Shown: in pieces, positions 38,730 to 51,100 of the stretch | Layout: the number at the start of each line of letters is the position of its first letter | How positions within the stretch are numbered: the stretch's first letter is position 1 | Source of the DNA: Zhengitettix transpicula | Lineage: Eukaryota; Arthropoda; Insecta; Orthoptera; Tetrigidae | Assembly: GCA_037074705.1 (NCBI GenBank) | Contig: CM073591.1 | Span: 179,825,432-179,889,431 of the forward strand | Reading direction: 5' to 3' | Length of the DNA stretch: 64,000 nt | Notes under the pieces: model-generated | The model's database searches: none | What the model was told of the DNA's origin: nothing | What the model saw: the letters and a program-made list of their open reading frames with translations, nothing else | Program-made: the position numbers and the translations under genes

Positions 38730-41700
38730 GTAAGGATATGAAATTGTCAAAAATAATTGCAATATTGGATGGAAAGAAAAAAGAGATAGGTTGTGGCTTA
38801 CCTGAAAGTGAAGTGCGGTGTCTCCATAAGGAACTGAAGGTTGTTCTTCAAATCAGTCCGCAGCCGGGCGGTGCACAGAATGGTGTAAAACTCCTTCCTG
38901 AAGGAGGAGGCTGAGAGCCTCTGAAAATTTGTAGTTTTCCATCTGGAAGCTGTCCAATTGTGTAATATATAATTTCAGACACTAATCCAGTTGTATTTTC
39001 CGAGGATACTGTAACATTATCAAAGATTTAAGTCTTTCCCAGTGTAGTTGCTCAATAAATAGTTCTCAGTATTCACACGGGTTTTGCATATTTATATTCA
39101 AATGCAATGTTTCAACGACTAAAAGCTCTGTCGTCATCTTCTAGTTGTCGAAACGTTGTATTTAAATATAAATATGCAAAACCTGTGTGAATACCGAGAA
39201 CTATTTATTGAACTGTAACATTAGTAGTATCTAAGAATATTGACTATTCTATTGTCTCAGTTCTGTGTAGTAAACTAGTTGAATGTAATTTAGATGATGG
39301 TTTGCATTAAAGTGCAATGATTATGGTATTGTTGTTCTTACAATATCTTCAAACCTTCAATAAACTCAAGTGTGTCAGCTGTTGTAAAGACCTTTTAGTA
39401 CCCACTTTTTTATTTTTAATTTATGATATTATGCTACACATTTATAGAATAGTGCTTGTGATTTTGTGAGAATGGGAAGTAGCAATTTTAATTGAATAAT
39501 AATAATATTTTATATGTTAGATATTTAATCACGGGTAATTGCTTTGCTTTCATCTTCTATTTCAATAGGCTATTCCTTAATATATATTTAATACAATATT
39601 GTCTTTAATTTTTATTAATTGTTTAGTTCAAGTATGCGAAAATATCATCTGCTGTTAATGGAAATGTAAAGAAAGGTGTTATCTTCTCTACATACTCTGC
39701 ACTAATTGGTGAATCAACACAGTCTGGGGGCAAGTATAAGACAAGACTGAAGCAGTTATTGCAGTGGTGTGGTGATGACTTTGATGGCTTAATAGTATTT
39801 GATGAGTGCCATAGAGCAAAGAATCTTTGCCCTGTAGGGTCATCAAAACCTACAAAAACTGGTCTCACAGTTTTGGAACTCCAAAATAAGCTGCCCAAGT
39901 CCCGTGTAGTATATGCTTCTGCTACAGGAGCATCTGAACCACGAAATATGGCATACATGACACGGCTTGGTATGTGGGGTGAAGGAACTCCCTTTTCTGA
40001 ATTTACGGACTTCATTTCTGCTGTTGAGAAAAGGTATCTTAAATTTAGTGGTATATTTTTTATTTTTCTCTGTATAATATCTGTTTTATCTATTATATTT
40101 CCAATAGCTTTAAATTATTTATATTAACTTTGATCCATTTCAAGATCAGACATTGGTATTTTAAATCTGACATATATTATTTATTCAATTCTGACCTCCA
40201 TTTTTGTAACAACACATGCTATAATGTGTAATTATTTTTGGTTATAAGTTAATACATATTGGTCAACATTGTTGGCACCACTATCAATGATTTTATTTTA
40301 GTAATTTATGTTCATAAAGTAATTGCTTAACTGTTTGTGTGCCAGTGTTTTGCAGACTTGTTTGGGTCTTTTACTAGTTTGAGTCTGTTCATGTAAGCAC
40401 TTTTGATATTGTTGGAACATTTTGTGATATGTATGTTGAACCTGAATTCTTTCTTTAATTAGAAGAAGAAATTTTTCAGTAGTGTGTCAGTTTGTCTTCC
40501 ATTTTTTATGGATTCTATATATACATTTGTCCTTATTGATTTGGAAATCCTGATGATTATTTCTATAAAACATAAGTATTGCTTATATCTTATTATGTCT
40601 TGCTATTTTATTCATAATTCTTCTTTAGATCAAAATCCTTAATTACATTCCATTTGTTCAATTCTGTCCATTCATGTAATTAATTCTAGTCATACTGAGT
40701 TTTATGTGAAATAAAATTGATTTTTTTTATCAAATATTAATATATGTAAAAAAATAATATTCCAGAGGTGTGGGAGCTATGGAGATTGTAGCTATGGACA
40801 TGAAATTACGTGGAATGTACATTGCACGTCAACTAAGTTTTCATGGTGTGTCATTCAAAGTTGAAGAAGTATCACTTTCAAAAGATTTTGTGAAAGTTTA
40901 TGATGCTTCAGTTAAGTTGGTATGTATGATTTTATTTGGTTAAGTATTTTCCAAGATTTATAATTACAAGGGTAGACAAAAACAATTGCACACGTTATAT
41001 TTTTACAACTCTTTCATTTATCTGGAGTTCAGTAGACAATTACTGTGGAACCCAGTTTTAGGTCCTGTTTTAAGGGATTTCAGTTTGTAATAAAATTTTT
41101 TTCGGGTCTTGGTAAAATTGCCATGTGTGTAATGTAGTTTCTTCCAACTTTTAAGGAATCCTAGCATAACTTAATTCCCTCCTTCCCCCCCCCCCCTTTT
41201 TTTCCTTTTTTTTTTCAATGAATTTCCACTCATTAACACCTTTTTAAAAATAATTGAACATTTATTTTTGATTGTAACAAATTTGTCAGGTACTAAAATA
41301 TGCTTACTGCTAGAAAATACCCAAATTTCCCCCTTCCCTTTCCCCCAGATTTACGTGATACAAACCCTAACTGAAATTAACATTAAAACAAAAATTAAAA
41401 TAATTAGCAATGTGAAAAGTTTCAGCAATACATTCAGATTTCTGTCTCTGATAATAATACAAAACAGCCTGAATAGTTGCAAAGAAAAAAATAATTGAAT
41501 GTCTCACATCTTTGCTTCTGTGGCAGACGATGTTTTGTCATATGCTGGATTGAGCTCTGTGCATGTCGCAGGTCAGGGATGGACTGGTTGACTTGAGGCA
41601 GTTTCTGTTCGCAGAACAAAGGAAAATGGACTGGAATGGGACATGGGACTCTTTGAGGGTGGTAAATACCACCCAAAATTCTTATGCAAGTACCAACTTT

Positions 41701-44700
41701 ACACTTGTGATTCAAAAAGAATTCATATTCAATTAAATTCCCCCTCTCCTCCAGAGTTTCATGATGTGACACATAGCATGATGTGACATTAGAACAAAAA
41801 TTAAGTTAATTGCTGATGTGAAAAGGAATCCACAAATTTCAAACACATTGCAAAATAATATGGTTTGGCTCTATCTTCTTCATTTGAAATATAAAAAATT
41901 GAGAAGCTATTCTTGATAACAAAATTCAGTGTGGATCAATCATTGGCAAAAAAAATACATGAAATCTTTGCCATCTGATGAAATGAATTCCATTATATTG
42001 ATGATGTACCAATTGATGGAAATGTAATAAGAGGAACAGCAAAGGAAATTGCACTTACAATCAAAGTGGAAGGTTTCACGGCATCAAATAGATTGTTCAA
42101 CTGTGTTAAGAACACACATAACCCCGTATCACAAAATATTTGGTAAAAATGAAGTTGTTTGTGAAGTTGTCAAGTTTTGGTAGGAAATTACATTGCCTTG
42201 TCATATTGAAGACAATTATACACCAAAAGACATTTCTAATGTGGATGAGTTTTTTTTACTCTTCTCTCATCAAAATTGTATAGTGTCAAGTGTTACAGAG
42301 TAAAATGGAGCATTGATGTGATTAAAAATTGATGGGAGTGAGAATTTTCAGCCACTAATTATTGGAAAGGACAAAAATCCTAGGTGTTTTAAAAATGTTA
42401 AGTCACTCGTGCAAATATGAAAGGAATTCCAATTCACTGATGACTAGTGAAATTTCTATTAATTACCCAAGGACATTAGACGGCAAAATTGGTTCAGTTG
42501 GAAGGATGATCTTACTCATCAGTGATAAATATCGGTTGCCCGTCAGTTAATAAACTATTTGGAAGAATTGATTTGTTGGCAAAATTATTGACTTGTGTAA
42601 AAGCACACACCATTACATACGGGAGAGGGGAAAGAGGAATATTTTGCAATTTATTTTGGTAATTAAAGTAAGAAGTCTAACCTAACTCAACTTGTCTTTG
42701 GTATACTAGTATAACATTACGAAACTTTTCAGAATTAATTTATGCGAAACACCAATTAAGGAATACCCAGTTTTAAGGGGAAAAAATTCAGCTTCCCAGA
42801 GATTCATAAAAAGGGGTTTTACTACATATAGTCTTCAAAAATGATTCAGAAGAAGAGATTGCTTGAATCGACATCCTGATATTATTTTCTGGTATGTTTG
42901 TATAAATTGGCCTTTATGATGTGAAATGTGCTTAAATTAGAGAATCCAGTTTATAATTTTCTTCTAAATGAATCTGAAAAGGAGATTAAGACGGGCCAAT
43001 CCAAAATATTAATTATCTAATTTGGTGTACATATTTCACATAGGTGTCATTTGTGAGGAAATAATGTGAGCAACCTAGATGTTGAATAACATAAATCACC
43101 GGTCTGTGTTCATTGAAGGAAAAGTCAAGGCAGAACAGTTATTTGTGTCACTTGAGAAGCCAAGTTTCCAACAAAGGGAGAAAGAATGAAGCTATTAATA
43201 TTCACATATGCAACAAGGATGAAACTATAGATCTTCCCAACAACTGATATATGGTAGATACTGTTTTCGTTCTAGAGAATTTTGAGACAAGGCTTTGCAC
43301 ACTTTGGAAAGTATGTTAGAAGCAGGGTTCTGCTGCAAGTGATAGAATTTGATTTTTCTGCTGAGAGTAGTCGTAAAACCAACAAAAATGCAAGTATTGC
43401 TCTGGCGTGATTAATAAATATATGTAAGTGTACATATTGTGGAAAAATATTTCAAGCAAATCCTTCATTATCAATTATGCTTTTTAACTGTATAATGATA
43501 ATGCACTCCCCATCTATCCCTCCTCTCACTCCCTATCACCCATCTCCCACTTTCTCCATCTCCCCTAATGTCTTTATCTAAAAAATAAATGTTTGTTGAA
43601 CAATATTTTTGAAAAAATATCTGCACCTTATTAGATTTTAGTAATATAATATTCTTACTCCCAACTATATTTCAGTTTTTATTCTCTTTGTCTTCTATGA
43701 TATTAAAAAAATTCGTAATAAATGTTAAAAAATTTTAGTGGGTCGATGCTATGCGTAAGTTCCAAGAGGCTGCAGAATTAATTGATGCTGAAAACAGAAT
43801 GAAGAAAACAATGTGGGGTCAGTTCTGGTCATCACATCAACGATTCTTTAAATACTTGTGTATTGCAGCTAAGGTTAATCATGCTGTAGTAACTGCTCGG
43901 TAAGTCACACGTTCACCTGGACTATTTTTATTGTTATAATTATTTTGTATTTAAACTATTTTGCAGACAAAATTGTAGTTTAGAATCTTCAAACAGTATT
44001 GAATTTGTGCATTAAAAGTTCTCATGTTTTCACACAGGTCAATGAAGAATGAAAGTCCTCATTATTCAATAATGCTTGAATTTATTAATGAATGAAAGTT
44101 TTTCTTGTGCAAGCGCTCATTGAAGTTTTCTCACTTTTCCAATGAGTTGCCTACAACATTCACGCACCATATTTATACTTTTCTCTTCTGGTATGGAATG
44201 GTGTGTGACTGTCTTTCATATAGCTCTTGCTTGTAAAATTATCTTTTTTAAAAAATATCAATTCTTTCCCCTACTTAATCAAAACACTGTTAAATTCCAC
44301 TTAACATGATTATAATAGTCCCTTTTGTTCCATATACTTTGAAGGAGATTTCAAAGCATATAACTGATTGTAATTGTGGCATAATATAAACATTGATTTC
44401 CCATTATTTCGTCTTTATGTATACATTACTTTAAATTTTTAGTTGTGAAGTATATTGGATTTGACAATTGGAATAATTTTTTTTATAATTATTTCAGTAT
44501 CTAAAAACAAGTAAAGAAAACAAATTTTTACATACATGATAATTTTTAATACATTTATGTATAATATAATTTATAGTGTGTTACTTACAATTTCAAATGA
44601 AATTTTAGATCAACAAATTTCCAACATGCGGTTTGCCTACATATTGTGCTGAAATGACTTATTGGCACAGTGACTAAGAGTATTATAAAAATTTTAAAAT

Positions 44701-45089
44701 AATTTATATTACAATAATAAGGAATCATAAATTTTATATAAATTATTGGTGTAATTTTTACAGTTAATGGCTGAGACATTGGTTCTAATATGTAATATCT
44801 ATATTTCGTTCATCAATCTGGAATAATATTTTTATTAATCATCCAAAACCTTTGCAAAATAAATATTTTTATATTCATTGACTGTAGTTTTTAGAAATTT
44901 TTTTGTTGTCACATATAATAATATTTACAAAAAAAAACAATTAATTTTGTAAATAAAATTATGATTACGAACAGTATGGCCAAAAAACAGACCTCACAAG
45001 AATAAAAACAAGTGCAACATTCATACCAAAGATTTGTGGACCATCTCAACAACATCAACAAGAAACAAGGAAAATTCTTTGTGTTGGTG

Positions 45090-45153
<64 letters not shown>

Positions 45154-48100
45154 CACACATACATACATACATACATATATATAAGTGTGCAAAGATGATA
45201 GGAGTCAAGTCGGTAGCAGCAAATGAATCGTTATCAAAGTCAATTGTTTGCGAAAACACAATACAAACCAGCAAAATTAAATCCTTGACATTGAACCCAA
45301 TTATTATCAAATACTAATTTCGGAAATGGTTCACATCAAAATATAAAAACAATGCTCTTAATATTCAAAGTGACACGGACTCTTTGATAATGATCTTTTC
45401 CTACCAACTTGACTCCTATCATTTTTGGACAGTTATATATACTAAACTGTAGAAGTTTCCCGGTTTCTTGTTTATGTTCTTGTACTCTTGTGTAAGAAAC
45501 ATTGTACTTGTTGTTATTCTTATGAGGACCGTTTTTTGGCCATATTGTTATAATTGTAATATATATGATATTAGTAAGGATATGACATTGTCAAAAATAA
45601 TTGCAATATTGTTATGGAAAGGAAAGAGAGATAGGTTGTGGCTTACCTGAAAGTGAAGATCGGTGTCGCTATAAGGAAAGAGAGATGGTTGTGGCTTACC
45701 TGAAAGTGAAGATCGGTGTCGCTATAAGGAACTGAAGGTTGGTTTTAAATTTTTGGACTGCGGAGTTTTGACCGCCACACGGCTAGTAGCCCATAAACAA
45801 TTAATACCCCACCAGGCCCCACTAACTTTCTCTCTAAAGGGAAGGTCGTGGCATAAGAAAGGTTTTGATAGTGATCATTCATATATGCTTAAACATACAT
45901 ATACATATAAAGATGCAAAGACAGACATACATACACACACACACACACACATGTATGCATACACATACATACATGAGCATGCTTATACATACTTGCATGG
46001 TCGTGTGAAAGTGGGGATGTTAGGAAAAAATAATAACTATTTAAAGGATGTTGAGTCCAGGGCTTTGCAAGACATGTTGGAAAGAGAGTTCCCACAAATG
46101 GAGTTCTGTCTCTGATGAATTGGGGGGTAGAGCTTTAACACTTTCAGGTAAGCCACAATCTATCTCTTTCCTTTCCATAACAATATCAACACAAATATCT
46201 GCCGTGTTTGCATGTTCCAATAATTTCACCCCGCCGTCTGGGGGTTAAATGCCAAGTTTAATGTCATAATTAAACTCAGTGACATTGATAACCTCGGATT
46301 TGACTCCAATCTCGGTTGTATTTGCGTTATTTTCCTCTAACGGACCTCCAACCCCACCGCTAAGGGTGCTCCTTTTCCATGCTGTTAGGGGTTGAAATTA
46401 TACTCGGATAAGATCGATAGAAACGCTATCAATCTCTTTGACACCGAAAAATATTTATCTGGCTCGAATATCTGTCGTTTTAGAAAGTATGAAATTTTCC
46501 ACACCCGCTCCTGGGGGTTGTAGACGTGTCTCACCCCGACAGTATTCGTCTCCTTGTCACAAAGAATATGTGTACAAAATTTGGTGAAATTTTCTCCATG
46601 GATGTAGATTTGTATAAGGAACATACATACAGACACACACACACACACAAGCACTCATTTTTATTTATAAGACTAGCTGGGTGCCCGGCGTTGCCCGTGT
46701 ACTTATTTATATAAAACCGAAAAAGTAAATCTAACTGTTCCGTACATTGTTTAGACCGATAGTGCATTAATTGAAAATCTGTAAAATACATTGAATTTTA
46801 TTGCATCAGTCGCAACAAACATACCTCCTAATTTCTTCTTAAATATACTCCTTGAGTTCTGCAAGATAAAGGTTGAAATTTTACACACACAACATCAGTA
46901 GAAATACAATCAATCTAATTAACCCTTGAGAATATTTATTCCTCGCTAATAACCGCCGTGATTGCATGTTTCAAAATATCCACCCCTAACCACCCAAATC
47001 CTGGGGGTTAAATGAGCAAATTGGTTGTCATAATTTAACTCGGCGACATCCATAACCTTGGTTTTGACTCCAATCTCGGTTGTCTTCCCGTTATTTCCTT
47101 GTAACGCCCTTCCATACCCACCCTAAGGGTGCTCCTTTACCATGATCTAAGGGGTTGAAAAAATATAAATTGCTAGAAACATTAACTCTTTGACCCATAA
47201 AAATATTTATCCGAATCAAATATCGGTTGTCGTAGGATGTTAGAATATTTCATCCCCCACCCTTAAGCGTTCTCCCCTCTCACGCTGAAGGGGGTTGAAA
47301 TTTTACAAACAACATCGGTAGAAATACTATCAACGCTAATGGCCCTGACATTTATTTATTCCACGTTAATATCGACGATTTAATACTTTTTAAAAATTCC
47401 ACCCCGTCCGTGCCCGTGCCTGGGGATTAAAGAGAATGTCATAATCAAATTCAGTGACATACATAACCCTGAATTCGACTCCAATCTTGATTGCTTTTGC
47501 ATTATTTTTATGTAATGCCACTCCACCCCAAACCCGTAAGGGGAGATCCCCTCCCAATCCCAAAAGGGGTTGAAATTAAACACGGAGAACATGTAGAGAA
47601 ATTTTATTAATTTCATTGTTCCAGAAATATATTTAAACTGCCGGTAAACATGTATTTTTCGGATATTTTTATGTAACTGAACCACATCAACATTCATCAT
47701 GTAATCTGATCTCTGTACTTTTTTACTTTCCAAATGGGATAGTATATAGAATTTCATAAATTTTATCTTAATCAGATGTTTTTGGACATAGTAAACATTA
47801 ATTTAGATTCCAAATTTGGGAAGAGCCTTTTAAATTCACATATGTAATTTTTACAATCTAAGCTACAATGCAAAGTAAACAATTGAAAGCATAACTTTGA
47901 GCTGGAAAAATTATTTATATATAAGTTTTGGAAGTCTTTTAAATAAAATACATTAATAAATTATATATACTGTATACAGATTTATGGTATGTCATCTACA
48001 CCCTGGCTCGTTACCTATCCAAATAAGTTAGTGTATGTATATATATATGAATTTGTAAATAGCCATAAGTGATTAAATAATCTTGAATTATTACAAACCA

Positions 48101-51100
48101 GTCACACTGCTGTTGCCTGAATGTTAGTCAGCTGATCATTTGTAACCAAATGAGTTAATAATTTTGACTATGTCACATTTGAAACAACTTAATTTCAAAA
48201 ATTTCTAAAATGATAAATTTACATCTGTTTTAAAATTATTAATAATAAAAGTATTATCCAATTGCAGACAAATGTATATCATCACTTCTTTTTGTCAGTA
48301 TTTGGCTATAAAACCTACTTCATAAAAATGAGGATATGAGCCTATATCTAATATATATATATATATATTTATTGAACAATATATGTATATATGTATATAT
48401 CATATTTATAAAATGAAAATTTTATCTTCTGTTTTATAAATTAATAATAAGAATATAGAGTAATGTATATCATCACTTCTTTTGTGTAAAACATACTCCA
48501 GTACATTTGTGGTATACAACCAAAACCGTTATGAATATAACCATATTTACTCCAGATAACTGAAAGGAGTCAAAGTACTCTTTGGTGGATTCTACTCTCT
48601 GACGTTGGTAGCATTGTATAAGGAATGCAATACATTATGGTATGCGTCAACTCTCAAATAGGAAATATTAACGATATTGCACAAAATTTATATTTAACAG
48701 TTCTCACTTGGAATTACTCCCTTAGACTTTAAACATTTATAATCAAATATGTGAAATTATAATGATACATACATAACAAATTTTTTTTCATGAATTTCAC
48801 TTTAAGAATACGTCACTTTCTGCAGATTTAAAATCTATCAAATTATAATGATTAAGAAGTATTAGGGATTGTGTTTTCCATCATTCTTAGTCTCCTCCGG
48901 TGCATGTAGAAAGATATAATTGGGCAGAAGATATAATTGGTCCGTGATCCCGTTAAATATGCCCCGTTAAAAGTCAAGTTTTTTAACAACATTAGTTGGA
49001 CGGATTGTATAACTTTTCATATTGTTGCTGGTTATAATTAAACTTATTATTTTGAGAAATACGTTGCATAAAGTACAGTAATTACACTTATAATTCAATG
49101 TAAATGTTCCTAGTCCCGTACATACTTTCGACCGATGTTAATTTAAAGGTTAAGAAATTCATTGAATTTTATAGTATCATTACCATACCTTGAATCTCTT
49201 TACGAATAGAATACTTAAGTATACTCTTGTGTATACTTGTGTATAGCAAGATATAACTGTCCATCTGTATTCAGTCATTACGAAAGATTATGCTGATGAA
49301 ATTGATGGCTACATCCACAATGTAATCAGCTGGTGGTCTCACTTAATATGCGCACGAAAATTAACTTACATTTTCCGCAAGGAGAACAAAGTAGTTCGTA
49401 TTGTTTATTATTACAGTTTGATGCAGTATTACTGTATAAAATTATATTTTTTATTCAATCAATATATTTCAGCTTTATTTCATTACGAAAAAGGGAACTA
49501 TATTTTATGTCTCGCCAACGTACGTGACGTCACGGTCTCTTGGCGCGCAGTAATTTAACACTAAATAATAACATTAACTCTTATGGGAAAATTCGCAAAA
49601 ATAATTCAACTACAATTCTTTCCACCTTTATGCTATGGGTTTGTCACCCCCACAGTACCGGTTCTCGATTTTGGCAGAATATATATACCAATTTTTGTTG
49701 AATTCTGTCCACGCGATAAAATTTGTATAAAGAACAACGTAAATACATACATACATACATACATACAAATATACATCCTTTTTTATTATATAGATATATA
49801 TACACACACACATACACTCATTTTTACTTTTGGAAGTTTTGTATATAATTCATGCCATAATTATCTAGCAAGTCAATAAGATTATGTTGTGTATTTTCAA
49901 AGTAAAGGGTAGAATGATAAAAAATTTAACTTATGTTTATTAATTTAATTTTTTTTAGATAACTGACTGTAATTGTACACTTGAAGAGGTCCCAATCAGG
50001 GATGAAATGCTGTGTTTTTTAAATATTATGTTTTAAATTTGATAATAAAATTTTTCTTAGATTTATTAATATTATCATTGCTTTACAAAATGTTTTCAGG
50101 GAAGCTGTAAAATGTGGAAAGTGTGTTGTGATTGGGCTTCAGTCAACTGGTGAAGCTAGAACTTTGGAACAGCTGGAAAGAGATGATGGGGAACTCTCAG
50201 ACTTTGTTTCCACAGCAAAGTAAGATTTTTATTCTTTTAAATTATTTTATTTCTGTGGCATAGAAAGATAACTTCAAATTTTTATAGTATTTAGTAGCAG
50301 ACATAAAATGTTAAAATTATGCTAATAATATAAATAAATAAACAAATAACGGACAAAGTAAGAGCTTATTGTTTCCGCAATTATTGTTGCTTTTGTCAGA
50401 TGATTCAGGAAATATGAGATCCCGCTGACAAACTCAAATGCAAGCTTCTTCTGTTCTTTCTGAATGAATTCATTGTCCTGTTGATCAATTCACATTAATA
50501 TGCGTCTCCATTCAGTCCTCAAGTTAGGCCATGAAAATTGCGATCTAGTGAAATGTAGGTGAAGCTGGGCTCTGGCTGTATTGGATGGGGAAGTCTTGTA
50601 CTGAAGCCTGGAGTCAACTTGGATTGCTTAGTTGGTAAATCACCCGTATACTAGGCAGGCTACCCAGGTTTGATTCCTGGTCCAGTCAAGATTTTTCCAT
50701 CCTGGTACTTTCTTATTAGTATAATAAAATTAAATATAATGCTGTAAGTAATTGAGAAATTGTTATTTATTGTTTTTTCATGATACAGAGGTGTCTTACA
50801 AACCTTGGTAGAGAAACATTTTCCTGCACCAGATAGAAATAGAATTCAACGCCTTCTGGGGCTTGAACCTCCAAAGAAAGACAAATCCAGCAATAATGGA
50901 GATTTGGATATGGAAGCAGGAGGTTCAAGTGGCAAGCGTAAACCAGGTAACTGCTTATCATACACCTTAACAAAATTTTCTAATCTAATAATAAAAACGG
51001 ATTTATGTGAGTGTGTATGTTCCACATAAATCTTATCTAGGATCAGGCGCTGTGGGGGTAAGACATTGCTAACACCTCTAAGAGTGGAGGTGCTGGAAAA

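Noticed and set aside
41434..41772. Minus-strand 112-codon frame in sno intron 10
   Set aside because: No recognisable domain, no splice support and no second copy; left as intronic sequence.
44909..45317. Frames of 101-133 codons on both strands
   Set aside because: Built largely on the (TA)n/(CATA)n run and fold-back arms.
45900..46000. CRISPR-like or satellite array
   Set aside because: Only (CA)n and (CATA)n microsatellite runs; no regular spacers.
50625..50695. tRNA gene on the plus strand
   Set aside because: The internal promoter boxes are good, but the cloverleaf is incomplete and two more copies with the same tail exist, so SINE is the better call.
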